Shown here one piece after another: positions 32,471 to 43,611 of a stretch of DNA of 64,000 nucleotides (position 1 is the stretch's first letter; each line of letters starts with the position of its first letter). The DNA lies in NCBI GenBank assembly GCA_006386115.1, contig VFIW01000095.1, forward strand, positions 161,991 through 225,990, read 5' to 3'. The notes under the pieces were generated by a model, which saw only the letters and a program-made list of their open reading frames with translations, had not been told where the DNA came from and made no database searches. The position numbers and the translations under genes were made by a program. The DNA comes from Globisporangium splendens. Taxonomy: Eukaryota > Oomycota > Peronosporomycetes > Pythiales > Pythiaceae.

Positions 32471-34129
32471 CTAGCGCAATGGCTCATCATCGCTGTTACT
32501 GCCGCTGCTGTTATCCTCGAGCAGATCAGCCATCAGGCGCCGTTTCTGGTGTGTGAAGAACGCGGCGTCGCGCTCCAGATCCGCGAGGTACGCTCGCGCT
32601 GAGTCGCCTGTGCCATGCACGACGCGAAGCTGCTGGTGCTCCAGTCGTGTCTGGAGCTCTGCGATCGTGGTGGCGACCTCGCGCACGTCCTGAAGCAGTC
32701 GGCGTCGTCTTTCATCGCGGATGCGTTGCCGCTCTTCTTCTGCATGCTCAAGACCCAATTGCCTCTTTTCGCGCAGCACTTGGAGCTTCAGCTGCAGCAC
32801 TTGCGTCTGTAGAGTCAAAGATGCCTCGGTATCCGCTTGGGATTGATGTGAACCCTCACGTCCATGAATAGACGAAAGACAACAATGTGGACACGGATGT
32901 GGTGTGTGTGGCTTCTGTCTTCTTGGCTGCGACGCTTCACTCGCAGTGCGAGTCACGTCGTCCATGATCTGGCTCATACTTGATGCCTCAGTATCTGCTT
33001 GGGGCTCGCTTGACTCCTCACTAACAAGGACGGGAGAATGGTCGTATGCCAGGCACGGATCAAGCGACGGATCTTGGGCGTGTGTCGACTGTCTTCTTGG
33101 ACTTATCGGTGCATCGTTCTCATTGCGAGACGCACCGTGCTCTGTTTGGTTCGTGCTGGCAATAGACGCAGGCGTTGGTTCAACGGCATCTTCACTTCTG
33201 GAGCTGCTTGGAGGATCGCGCCGCGGTGCAGGCTGCTCTTGCAGCACAAAATGGGACGCAAACTGCGGCTTCAGCAGCAGCCAGAGATGCAAGTAGAGCA
33301 CATCCAGCCGACCACCGCAGAACGAGTAGAATCGCGCCATCTCGTCTGCCTTCGTCTGCCGCAACTGGTCCATGGCGCTGCTATAGATTCGACACATCTG
33401 GTGCCACGTCCGCGCAAGCGACTGCCAGCGGCTGCGTTGGCGGAACAACGGGTTGACGCCGCAGAACATCGCGTGGTCCTGGCAGATCATCCGCGCATAC
33501 AAGGGGTTCTGGCTGTGGTACGCGGCCGCCACATTGCTCCACAAGCTGCGCGTCGCGATATCCTCACCAGCAGACTTGACGTCACAGAGCACAGCAAACT
33601 GCACGGTGTAACTCGTAAACAGCACGTTCACGAGGCGGAACGTGGAGCTGTAGTCATGAGCGTCCACGTCCTCTCGTCGGGTCTTCTTGTTGCGAGGCGA
33701 CTGCGGCAGCACCACCGCGTCTTCCTCGTCGATCTCGGCTTCGGCGGCTTCGTCCATAGCGCCATCCAGGAGCACCGTCATCGCCGCATCCCGCGCATTC
33801 TGCTGCTCGTGCAGCGGTCTATCGTCTTCTCCGCCAATACTCCTCCTATATTCATAACTGCGCGTTGTCGCAACACTGGGACTTGGAAGCTGCTGCTCGC
33901 GGACGCTGACTCGGGACTGGTGGTCGGCGTCAAACTGCTCCAGGAGCTCCGCGAGCCCGGCCTTGCTGTTGTTTGCGCGCGCACCCTTCCTGCGCACAGA
34001 GATACCGCGGCGAACGCACTCAGCTAGGAGCTGCGCCGCGGGCCACACCGCGTACGGCTCCGTCGGCGCGCACGGCGGCAGCGGCGGGCGGCCGCGCTTT
34101 CGCTTGGTGGTTGTCGCCATTTTGGCCAT
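32471..34129 (-). CDS. AT-hook / SAP-like nuclear protein of unknown function
   Basis: Single exon, 552 aa, ATG at 34129. Residues 8-16 (KRKRGRPPL) are an AT-hook. Residues 31-66 (AQLLAECVRRGISVRRKGARANNSKAGLAELLEQF) have the spacing of a SAP helix-turn-helix for scaffold/DNA binding. A globular domain at about 155-290 (TFRLVNVLFTSYTVQFAVL, MFCGVNPLFRQRSRWQSLARTWHQM, FYSFCGGRLDVLYLHLWLLLKP) resembles a domain frequent in oomycete expanded gene families whose function I do not know. The C-terminal third is a long coiled coil (LQLKLQVLREKRQLGLEHAEEERQRIRDERRRRL) ending in an acidic tail. DNA or chromatin binding is inferred. It lies inside the paralogue array on the same strand, but is not homologous to it. 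Confidence 0.75.
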   Translation of the reverse strand: MAKMATTTKRKRGRPPLPPCAPTEPYAVWPAAQLLAECVRRGISVRRKGARANNSKAGLAELLEQFDADHQSRVSVREQQLPSPSVATTRSYEYRRSIGGEDDRPLHEQQNARDAAMTVLLDGAMDEAAEAEIDEEDAVVLPQSPRNKKTRREDVDAHDYSSTFRLVNVLFTSYTVQFAVLCDVKSAGEDIATRSLWSNVAAAYHSQNPLYARMICQDHAMFCGVNPLFRQRSRWQSLARTWHQMCRIYSSAMDQLRQTKADEMARFYSFCGGRLDVLYLHLWLLLKPQFASHFVLQEQPAPRRDPPSSSRSEDAVEPTPASIASTNQTEHGASRNENDAPISPRRQSTHAQDPSLDPCLAYDHSPVLVSEESSEPQADTEASSMSQIMDDVTRTASEASQPRRQKPHTPHPCPHCCLSSIHGREGSHQSQADTEASLTLQTQVLQLKLQVLREKRQLGLEHAEEERQRIRDERRRRLLQDVREVATTIAELQTRLEHQQLRVVHGTGDSARAYLADLERDAAFFTHQKRRLMADLLEDNSSGSNSDDEPLR

Positions 34130-34788
34130 GCAGAACTGATGATAAACAAGGACCTATAAATAACCCGTAAACCCATGATTCGGGCGAATGGGTGGAGGAT
34201 AGTACTCAGTTAGAGGTTGTGGGTGGTGGGTGGTGAAAGATGAGTAGCCTAGGTGGACCCTTTTTTCGAACCGTTTATGCAACGTGCAGGCTCCTGCACA
34301 CTTCCTCTGTCCGACTTGATTTGTCACATTTCGGGAGAAGACCAGTAATTCTGCCAATTACACGATCTGAGACCCGCTGATTGGCACGATTTGTAGAGCG
34401 ATGAAAACGCTGGCGAGTTGTATTTTTTTGTTGAAAAAACTCCCATCCAAACTGGAGCTATCGCGCGCCAAACTCACCGAAGTTGGCGACAGATTTTTCA
34501 AAACGCCGCACTTGAATAAAGTATAGACAGACATGCAGTTTCTGGGTGCTGAGTGTGAGCAGAGAGTGGTATTGCTCGCTGGTGCTGTTAATAACGAATA
34601 GGAACGTTCCTTTTTTAATTTTGTCCAATGATATCATATGTGACACATTTCTCGGACTGATGCACAAGTTCAACGTGACAAATCAAATTGGACAGAGGCA
34701 TATTTAGTTGACACTGCGCACTCGTTGCGCTGGGCTCGTCCTTACTCGATATTTTGACTATCAGCTCCTTTAGTTCCTGGAGCTACTC
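34130..34788. other. Gene-free gap
   Basis: 660 nt, A/T-rich, between the AT-hook gene and paralogue 4. No gene or repeat recognised. Confidence 0.4.
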
Positions 34789-35916
34789 TTACTCTTTGAA
34801 ATTAAAAATCTCGGCGACCTCGATGGGCAGGATGCTGTCCGTGGAGCTATTCACCGAGTGCCCGTCAAAGTCGTCGTCGTCGTCCCCGTGAGCCACGAGC
34901 GACGGGAGCTCGCCGATGGACTCGACCATCGACAGCAGCGTCGGATTGTTGTCCTCCTCGCCGTCCTCCAGCACCTCGGGCTTTACATTCTCCTTCTCTT
35001 CCTCATCGTCGCTGTCCTCTTCGATGCAAAGCATCGAATGCACGATGCGTGCGCTGTCCATGACGATCGCGAGGTCCACGGGATGCACGAGCAGTTTGCT
35101 CAGCGCCGTGATGAAATCGATCTCGACGCGATACAAGTACACCTGGTTCTGACTGTTGAACGTAAACGTCGTGCTGCATGGACACTCGATCTCGTGGTTC
35201 ACAAGGCGTCGAACGAGGTCCTCATGAGCCAGGGCACGCGGGAAGATCGTCGCGACGCTTTTGCGCAGCAACCGGGCGTGAAACAGCCCAGTGGTGTGGA
35301 TGATCACTGAGTCGTCACTGTCGACGACCGTGAAACGCTGCATGTCGAGACTCAGGAACATCATCGAGGTCGAGAGCTGGCGGAACTGGTTCAGCACGAC
35401 GTCTCGCCCGAACAAACCGTTGTCGCAGTCCACGTTTTCGTCCATCATTATCGCCAGGAACGCGGCTTGGTGGTCTACTGTGTGTCCTATTGCTGGTACT
35501 TCTTCCTTGAGCTGCTGCTGCTGTACTGGGGGTTGATATCCTCGTCGAAACACGGTGTAAAACTCTCGGGTCATCGCCAGCGACGAGTTTACGAGCGCAT
35601 CTCTAGCTAGGAGTGTCTTGGCGGCCAGGAGTTCTCGCAGCTGTGTGAGGTTCTGAAGCTCTTGCCGCAGCGAGTTGATGTCGAGGTTGAGGTTGAACTC
35701 GATCGAGCGCTCTTTGGCGATCGCGTACATGGGGTACGCTGTGCGTCTGCGCTGTCTACCTACCGCTCGTCGTCTACCTCGCTGGGCGGTGATCTGAGGC
35801 ACAGCGACCACCGCTGGTGCGAGTGCTGCTGGAGCTGGAGCTGGGGCTGCTACAGGTGGCCATCGAGCGTAGCTGCTGTCCTCGGAGGTCTCGACGGACC
35901 ATCCCGGCGGATCCAT
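34789..35916 (-). CDS. Island paralogue 4: short form with one module
   Basis: Single exon, 375 aa from the ATG at 35916. It has the basic stretch (RGRRRAVGRQRRRTAYPMY), the zipper-like helix KERSIEFNLNLDINSLRQEL and one module with the family landmarks (VATIFPRALAHEDLVRRLVN; FTFNSQNQVYLYRVEIDF, again 26 residues between the two Phe anchors). After the module comes a very acidic tail (EEDSDDEEEKENVKPEVLEDGEEDNN) instead of a second module, ending EIFNFKE without the S-N-I-L peptide. It is either the ancestral single-module form or a C-terminally truncated descendant. It is the most diverged member, so an ancestral or early-branching form seems likelier. Regulatory role inferred only. Confidence 0.8.
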   Translation of the reverse strand: MDPPGWSVETSEDSSYARWPPVAAPAPAPAALAPAVVAVPQITAQRGRRRAVGRQRRRTAYPMYAIAKERSIEFNLNLDINSLRQELQNLTQLRELLAAKTLLARDALVNSSLAMTREFYTVFRRGYQPPVQQQQLKEEVPAIGHTVDHQAAFLAIMMDENVDCDNGLFGRDVVLNQFRQLSTSMMFLSLDMQRFTVVDSDDSVIIHTTGLFHARLLRKSVATIFPRALAHEDLVRRLVNHEIECPCSTTFTFNSQNQVYLYRVEIDFITALSKLLVHPVDLAIVMDSARIVHSMLCIEEDSDDEEEKENVKPEVLEDGEEDNNPTLLSMVESIGELPSLVAHGDDDDDFDGHSVNSSTDSILPIEVAEIFNFKE

Positions 35917-37032
35917 AGAGGACACTTCTACCTAATACGCTCAGTTGTATTGTGGTGCGCAAGGGGGACAGTGGCGATAGCGTTGAAGAGAGACGATCCT
36001 TTTTCTTTTCTGTTTTTTTGTTTTATGTTATTTTTATATTATTATTATGATGCTGCCGTCTGGTTGTAACCATTCATTCGTGTGGCGTGTATCCAGCGGG
36101 GATTCAGGTAGGTACTGTAGCCGAAAGTACTGTAAGTTTACGACATCCAAATGCAAAAAGGAGAAAGAAAGAAAGTGACGCGAAGGCAACCCGGCAAGTG
36201 CACACGCGATCACATTAGTGAAACGTTTTTGCCTGCAATCGAGTGGGCTTTCCCTTACTCCATTCGTCATCGTGCGATTGTGGATCTCGTGTTTGCCTGT
36301 TCGCGTTAACGGTGGTGTGTTAGTCACGGCGGCACCCTTTTCTGCTCACGTGTGCGGTGCCAAACCATCGATTTTCGTGCATCCAACGTTGATAGAAGAC
36401 TCCAGTACGTACCCAAGAGCTCGTCAAAGACTCGCGCGTTTCGGTGTGACGAGTCGCTTTTCCTGTTTGTGTTGCAACAAGATCAGTAGAGTGTGCGAGG
36501 TGAGTGTATCGTCTTCGGCACTGCTGGCTTTTCAAATGAAGATTGCAATTGTGTATTTTCTTCTTTCTGCGAATTCGCATTTCGTACCAACGAGGCATGA
36601 ACCCAACGGCATAAAAGGAAAGCGGAAAAAGGCAACAGAACAGGTGTGCTGGGGTCTGTAGCGTAGTGTCGTCATCGATCGCGCTGTGTTGGTGCTCGCA
36701 TTCCGTCGTGCACTCGCTCTCGACTCATGCTCGCATTCGCGCGCGCGCTGTGCTGAACACGAAAAAGATAACAACTACACTCCCATTGAGCAATGGTGGT
36801 TCAGAAAAGAGCCGCAGGAGTGTGTGTCGCTTCGCCAACAAGATCCTTTGTGCTCATGTCGCATTCTTTAAGGTATTCGGGCACCTTCGTGCAACGTTTC
36901 GTTGTGTGTGGGTCATTCACTGGGTTAAACTTGCAGACCGAGATCGGGTTTCTGGGTCATCTCATCATTCCATCTCAAAAAGCAAAATGCGAGAATGGGA
37001 GTGCGAACGCAACGTCCACAACGTCGGCTTCA
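35917..37032. other. Gene-free gap left of the decay zone
   Basis: 1.1 kb with T-rich tracts (36000-36050). No coding bias before about 37030. Opposite-strand frames here are short and unsupported. Confidence 0.4.
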
Positions 37033-38034
37033 ATGGGCATGCGGCACATAAACAGAGGCACTGGTGACGACGCGCTCGGTGTGCTGCAGCTCGAGTTCAT
37101 GCGGCAGCTGTAGCAATCGATTGAGGCGACGGTAGGCGCGACGTGGGGCGAGCGCTCAAGTGCTCGCTGGCGGCGACGGCCGATCCCGTCAAGCAGCAGC
37201 GGAAGACCGCCTCGGTCGACGACTACGACGTGTTCTACGTGTGCTGCAGCCGCTTCGTAGCGTATATCGTGGCGCGCATGGTGACGTCGCCCGAGTTCGT
37301 CGTCCAAATGGACTGCCTCATCTTGGCGTGTCATGCGAAATTGACGAAGCAGGCGCTATATTCTGTCGCGACGAAAAATGTCTAGTTCCATCGGCACGGC
37401 CAAGAGGTGAATCTAGTGGATGCGACTGCGAGTGAACAGGAGACGGTGCCAACAATGACTAGTGCGGCTCCAACAGGCGAGACGCCAGCACCACAGAGTG
37501 CCCTCAAGACCGAGACACCAGCACAGCCAACAGCAGCAGCGCCAGCACAAACTGCGACGAGGAAGCGCAATGCGATGGGGCCGTCTGATTCGCCGTCGTT
37601 GGCATCGAAGCGGTGACGCTCAATGCAGTCGCACGATGGTGATGATGACGAAGAGAAAGAAGAAAAGAGCCATGAAACAGTAGTGGATGCGTTTAATGAC
37701 GACGACGGTAGTTACCCCGAGTCATCCTGGTACTCCCGGATCTACCGAATCAGCCCGAAGTAGTACGCGAAAACCTCCTCGGGAGCGGTCCGATCCGAGG
37801 TTAAATCGCCGACTGGAGAATCCAAGAGTGTTTCGTCGTCACAGTGTGATTATGAGCGAAGATAGGAGAGACGAGGATGATGATGGGTTCATCCATCTCG
37901 AGAGTAGTGACCAGGAAGAAGAAACCGAGAGCGAGAAGGGCGACACCACAGACCAGCAACACAGTTTAAGCTCTCCGACAGGTGAACGAGGCAGCAGTAG
38001 GGTCAAAGAAGAGCCCAAACCTGGAGTAGCGTAA
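37033..38034 (+). pseudogene. Broken gene with acidic C-terminus
   Basis: A stretch with clear G/C-rich third positions (37140-37360, encoding DDYDVFYVCCSRFVAYIVARMVTS) shows it was coding, but no single frame survives. There are in-frame TAG at 37111 and 37383 and TGA at 37614, and the frame changes near 37140 and between 37690 and 37760. The last part (to 38034) is an acidic, Ser/Glu-rich tail (DRRDEDDDGFIHLESSDQEEETESEK). No family recognised. Introns could explain one break but not all, as no GT-AG pair removes the stops in phase. It lies directly left of the LINE-disrupted EB1-like gene. Confidence 0.4.
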
Positions 38035-38095
38035 ATAGCTACTCTGTGACAAAGTTCGTTGTTTGTTCGCGAATGATTCGAGTCTACATAGGGAA

Positions 38096-38109
38096 AATCT
38101 GCAAAAGAT
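38096..38109. repeat. Target-site duplication of LINE 2, left copy
   Basis: AATCTGCAAAAGAT, identical over 14 nt to 40467-40480; flanking bases differ on both sides. Confidence 0.85.
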
Positions 38110-40466
38110 CTTTATCTTTATAAGGTGAGGTATATTTAGGTTCATCGTCGTGACCTACAATATCCATTCTCCTAACTAATCTTCATTACGAATTTCATCT
38201 AGGAGTGTAAATGTGTCTACAGCGCGGATTGCACTAGATCACTTCTGAACTGCTAAATAATCTTTGACCAGGATGGCATGTTCTCTTGGTCCTATGTGAG
38301 GCTGCCTTGTGTTGTCCAATGACCTTGGGTCTTCCGAACTTCGCATTAGCCAATGCATGACGTCGTTGTCAAGATCCTGGGTGAGATTGTTGAAAGCAGC
38401 TCTTTGAGTTGGGAAGTGAACCTGCGTTGAGGTTCTGGTGTCCATGGCTAGGTTGGCGGCTGAGTCCGCCATCTTGTTGAAGGCACGGTAGTGATGGTAC
38501 CATCCTCGGATGTCGATGCAATCCGCGAGTCGTCGACTTGTCTGGTATAAACGTGCCAATCGGTGCTGTCGAGGGGACCGATGCATTCGCTGCTGGGAGA
38601 TAATGAGTGCACTGTCTCCAATCACGTACAACGGTCCGAAGTGACTGCGTTGGGCTTCTCGGAGTCCGTGTATGAGACCCTAGTACTCGGCAAAGTTGTT
38701 GGTCGTGTCCTTCCTGCTATACGCCATGCTGGCGGCCCAAATTAAACTGGCTGTGTGCGAGTCCTTATGGACACGCACGATAATGGATCCAGTCCCTCCT
38801 GGTCCTGGATTGCCGCGTGATCCACCATCGGAAAACAACAGGTAAACGCCGCGAGTATCACTTGGAGTTAAGGGGATGGCGTCGGTTTGGCTGAGAAAGC
38901 AGTCGACATATGCCTTGAGAACTGCTGCAACCGTGTGACCATCAGAGTCTCCAGCTTGCGCTTCAGCGAGTCGTGTGAGGTTTCGCATTCCTGCCTCTAA
39001 TCTGGTCATCATGATCGCCATCTCAGCAGTCGATTCGATTGGATCCGAATCCATGCGTCGCAGATGCGCACACCAAATGGTTGTATGAGCGACGCGCTCA
39101 TATATCGCCACAGCATGTGTGCGACGGGATAGAGATGATCTTGGAGATGTTCATTGGAGAACTTGTGTCCGATAATGTGTCTCTTGATCGTGGTCCATGC
39201 ATGCCTTGGAGTATCTGGTAGATCCAGACTGAAGATCCAGATTGCGGGGTCGTGACCAGGAGTGATTCCGATCTTCGCCCATAGCGCATAAAAGTAGTTC
39301 CACACCAGTTTGGCTTTCGGACACTCCCAGAATAGATGTTGAACAGAAGATTGGACAACTTGGGACATTCGGGATTCGAGCAGGATAGATCAGCTTTCTC
39401 ATAGTTCCACATGGAGAGTCGGTTGGCTTTCAGCCGGAGAAGAGTCTGAGCCGTATAAACAGTAATCCCTGGGATGTTGTGTAATTCGCTCCATTGGATT
39501 AATTGCAGTCCTGGCCACAGAGATCCTGCTGTATGGACAGCTTTGTTGACTGCTGCATCTCGAGTATCTTTGCCAATTTGTGTCCTCGTTGCTGCAACTT
39601 GTTGCCGATAGAAAGATCTGGTCGTATTGTATCGTCCGTTGCCACCCCATAGTTGCACGATTCTTGTGAAACGTGGATGTGCATGGAACGACACCTTCTG
39701 CCCGTTCAAGTCTCTTGTTGCCATGATGTCACAGTCCACTGCGGAGTGAACTGTATGCATAGCTTTGACTAGGGTCGTGTCGACGTGGGTCAGAGTTGCT
39801 TCACTGGTGTGCAGATGCCATTCGTGGTTATAATGACGTTGCCCGTTGTACAGCCGAAGCACATTTGTTTGCTGTGGTCGATACAGAAGCTGTGGGAAGT
39901 TGGATACCAACGTAGCACATAACCGCTCGAGCGCTCGAATAGACGGCCGGGAGAATCCGGAGATTCCACATGTCGGGATGAAGTTAAGCACTCCTGGTCT
40001 TATCCACTCCCATCGAAGTATGTCACCCAGTTGTGCTGTTCCAACTGATAATGATGTGTGAGCAAGCTTGTAAGGGGAGCCGTTGGAATCAAGAAGCCAC
40101 CCATCTGCAGTCGAGGTCATGTATGGCAACCATTCTGCACAGAATGTCCCACGTAGCTTTCGTCCTTCAGCGATGATACCTGGAAGCCTGTCAGACATTT
40201 TAGAGCTGAGGTCGATCTGGAACACATCGCCGTCCCATTGAGTCTGCACAATTGTCGACTTGAAGTGCTCGTAACACCAACGTACATTATCACGTTCTCT
40301 GGGCTCATAGGGTCGAGAATGGAGCGACGCACATAATGCCGCGCCAGTTGTCCACATGTTATCACGAAGCTGGAGTGGCTGCCTTGGAATTGCATCTAGC
40401 GGCGTGATGTACGTCGAAGAAGCCCTTGTGTTGTGCAGCAAGATTTCCCCAATGACCTGATCGATG
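38110..40466 (-). mobile_element. LINE copy 2, 5'-truncated, frameshifted
   Basis: 2357 nt between perfect 14-nt duplications. Read on the minus strand, it encodes the end of a LINE ORF2. A long open part (40463-39370) without RT motifs is followed by a zinc-finger region (CPKAKLVW), then an RNase H domain with LLFSDGGSRGNPGPGGTGS and VIGDSALI. Two frameshifts (near 39360 and 39050) and one stop (after NNFAEY, near 38680) break the protein. The finger and RNase H order equals that of copies 1 and 3, but sequence identity is low, so it is a different LINE family. The 3' end is A-rich with a repeated AAAGAT-type tail rather than CT. Confidence 0.88.
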
Positions 40467-40480
40467 AATCTGCAAAAGAT
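40467..40480. repeat. Target-site duplication of LINE 2, right copy
   Basis: Perfect copy of 38096-38109. The codon phase in the host exon is the same at both copies. Confidence 0.85.
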
Positions 40481-41452
40481 GCAGGCAGGAGGATACAGTG
40501 ACTGGACACCACTCGAAATGGAGACTCACTCGGGTGTATTTCGCGAAAGGACGCCAACAAACAAGATCGAGGAGCATTCAGAAGCTCAAGGCACGCGGCA
40601 TCGGCAGATTGGAGCTGCTCGCGTGGCTCAACGAGTTCCTAGGGACCGACTACACCAAAGTACATGCGCATTTTCCGACTCTTATGCCCATGCTCTTATG
40701 TGTGTTCTGATGCTGTTTATGTGCTTGTACTTGGTAAAAGATCGAACACCTCGCTGATGGTATCGCCTACTGCCAGATCTTTGACGTCCTGTACCCAGGC
40801 AAAGTGAACTTGCAACACGTGAACTTCCAAGCGCGATGTGAAGCCGATTACGAGCGAAACTTGCGCGTGTTGCAGAAGGCGTTCCACACGTGTGATATCC
40901 GCAAAGTACGTGCCTAAAAATGTATTGTTTTTGAATGCAACCTCACCTCATAGCCTCGTTGTGGTTTGCTACAAGGAAATCCCTGTGCGTAAACTCGTCC
41001 AAGGGATCTTTCAGGAGCACTTCGAGTTTCTGCACTGGGTCCACGACTACGTGCACCGAACGTACCCGGATGTGATGAACTCGTACCATGGCTTCGAGCG
41101 GCGGGGGCAGGTTCTTGGCGCCGCATTGTCTCTCACGCAGCTCAACGATATCAACACCAACTTGATGCCCAAGTACTCGGTATAGCAGCCCTGCTGTGTT
41201 TGTTGTTTGCTGTTTATGGCCAGGAAGATCACTGATTGGAGGCTCTGGAGCGTGTTTTTCTTGTCCTGTCTGGCACGTTATATAGAATTCGATGAAGCTG
41301 CTCCGACGAGACTCGTTCCTTGGGAGCCCCAACGCACAAACCGCCGAGGCGACGCACAATTTTGGCGATTTGGTCCACATTTCTGAGGAACCTCACTCTG
41401 GTCCTGCTGAGACTGAAGGTGCTGCAGTTAAATCGAGTGGCGAAGGTGATTG

Positions 41453-41468
41453 TAACTCGAGTGATGTG
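41453..41468. repeat. Target-site duplication of LINE 3, left copy
   Basis: TAACTCGAGTGATGTG, 16 nt, identical to 43612-43627; inside a coding exon of the EB1-like gene. Confidence 0.92.
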
Positions 41469-43611
41469 AGAGAGAGAGAGAGAAGGTAATTCTATGTCAC
41501 TTATGATCTGCATACAGTTGAAGAATTCCTGAGTCTCATTAACACTGCTGACAGTGAGGTGTTTTTAAGTTTTGACGGTGTGGCACCGATATCATTGTCG
41601 AGTAGAGCTGCGACTTGGGACATAAGAATTTGATTGTTCCCCTGCGATTCGTCGGTGAGTATCTTCGCACTCTTGGAGTTCATTGCCACGTTGGCGAGAA
41701 GATCGGCCATTTTGTTTTGTTCTCGTTTTGTGTGATTCCAGGAGATCCACGCAAAGTTGGCGATGATTTGGTTTACCCGAACTGCTGGTGGCTGTAACTT
41801 GGTCTGGCGTATTGAGGCGAACCCGTTCTGGGCTGCGATAATCATTTGGCTATCTCCGAAGACTTCCAACTTGACTTCATAGTGCTGTAGGTAGTGTGCA
41901 CTGTATGCCAGGCCATCTTTCAGCGCGCTGTATTCGCACCTGTTGTTCGTGACTTCTGGTCCCATGTACGCATAGTCGCATGCTTTGAGTTCCCATCGAT
42001 TGCTGCGTTCATTCAGGAAGATGAGTACCCAACCACTGCCTCCTGGACCTGGGTTGCCGCGTGCACCTCCATCGAAATACAAACGCGCTGTCGCCCACGC
42101 TTCAAGTTGGCGCGACATGTCTTGTCTCTCCAGTACGCTGAGCAGTTGGCTCAGGCAAGTTGCATTGATCTTTTCTCCTTTGAGCGTTCTCATCCGATGA
42201 GCCACAGCTCGCACTTGCATCACACACGCAGTCCACACACGCTTGGTGCTTTCTTCGATAGCAACGTGTTGCCGTTCATGCACTATTTCCACTCTCGTTC
42301 TCCACAGCAATACTGGGATGCTTGATGTGACGATAAACCAGAGTTTCTGTAGTGCTGTCGAGTGTTCCGGAGTAATGAACCCGAAGCTCTTTTCCAATTC
42401 CCGGAGCAAAGATCGTTGACCTGGCGGGGCTGTGCGGCTAGCAATGTGAGGCAGGAAGAGATTGAGTGCTTGCTCCGTCAATGTTCGACCAATCCATCGC
42501 CCGAGGAACGCCATCCACGCAGCTTGTGCTCGCTTGCAACTCCAGACTATGTGTGAGATAGTTTCTTTTGTTTCCCCACATCCGGCATTGCTTGGACACG
42601 CCGAAGACTCGATCCTTCCCGGATGGAACAGGTTGAGCTGCATCGCAGAAATCCGGTATGTCGTCCACATCTGATACGGCGTAAGACATCCTCGTTGCTC
42701 CCATAGATCTGCTGGTAGCCGATACTGCACATGACTGTACCACTTATCAGTTTTCGCGACTTCGTTGAGCTTGTCTACGAGTACTCCGAGACCTTGATAC
42801 AGCTTGCTGTGCAGCCTCCGTGTTCTTGCTCGGTCAATTGTCTTCTGGATGCTGTTTGGGGGAGTACGTTCATGCACCAGCCACGGACAATGCGTCGTGA
42901 GCGGGTGCGGTTTGAATGTCCACCCTACAGTTTTTATTTCTTCTTCGATCATTGCAACGTCTTGTTGGCAGGTAGCATCCCCGGTCCAGTCGGTCACTGT
43001 CCAGAGAACTCCATTTGCTTGCCGTTGCATCTGAATGTAGTCCGTGTGGCTCCTCTCCGACCCTGGCACCGCGATGATGGTTCCCATGCCGTTGCTGATC
43101 CACTTGTACTCTCGTTTTGTGGGTTTCCTGCTCCACGGCTCCTGCTGACTGATTAGCTGGTTGCCTGCATCGATTTCCATCTCCGGTGAGCATAGAATGA
43201 TGCTGGTTACGAGTTTTCGCAGGACGGCCCTTCGTTTGGACGTGAGAGTCGCCGTCATGGTTGGTAGCCGCACGGAGAACACTCGCTCTTCTTCCCTTCT
43301 CACGTTGAAGCTGGCCAAATTGCATTCCTTCAGGAAAGAAACCGTTTTGACCGTGTACTGCTCGCCTTGGCTGTCGATTATCCAGGGGTTGTCGTTCCAC
43401 TGGAAGGATGGCCAGAACGCTCGAGTCTCTTCCGATAGCTGATGTATCGTCTGCTCAGGTTTTCTCCCAAAATACACACCAACCCGTCCGTCTGATCTCC
43501 ACTCGAGGTCCACGGTCGGTAGCAAGGATTCCATCTGCCGCTTCAGATCGTCTTTCCACGCGGGATTGCGTCCCTCTGCAGCCACCAGGTCTTCACCGAG
43601 ATACTCCCACA
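41469..43611 (-). mobile_element. LINE copy 3, 5'-truncated but with an intact 3' reading frame
   Basis: 2143 nt between perfect 16-nt duplications, antisense to the EB1-like gene. The minus strand carries one open frame of 703 codons (to 41501): a region following the lost RT domain, an RT-type zinc finger (CPSNAGCGETKETISHIVWSC), then a full RNase H domain (ARLYFDGGARGNPGPGGSGW, NNRCEYSALKDGLAYSAHYL, VFGDSQMIIAAQ, and the ISWNHTKREQNKMADLLAN block). The acidic residues DGG, E, GDS and the final N/D are present. The apparent ATG is formed exactly at the junction with the target site, so it is not the native start. The 3' end is a (CT)n tail instead of poly-A. Open frame plus perfect duplication imply a recent insertion. 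Confidence 0.93.

Noticed and set aside
37143..37385. Intact 80-aa gene in the decay zone
   Set aside because: Coding bias is real but the frame starts at no plausible initiator and ends at a premature TAG with similar bias beyond; called a pseudogene instead.
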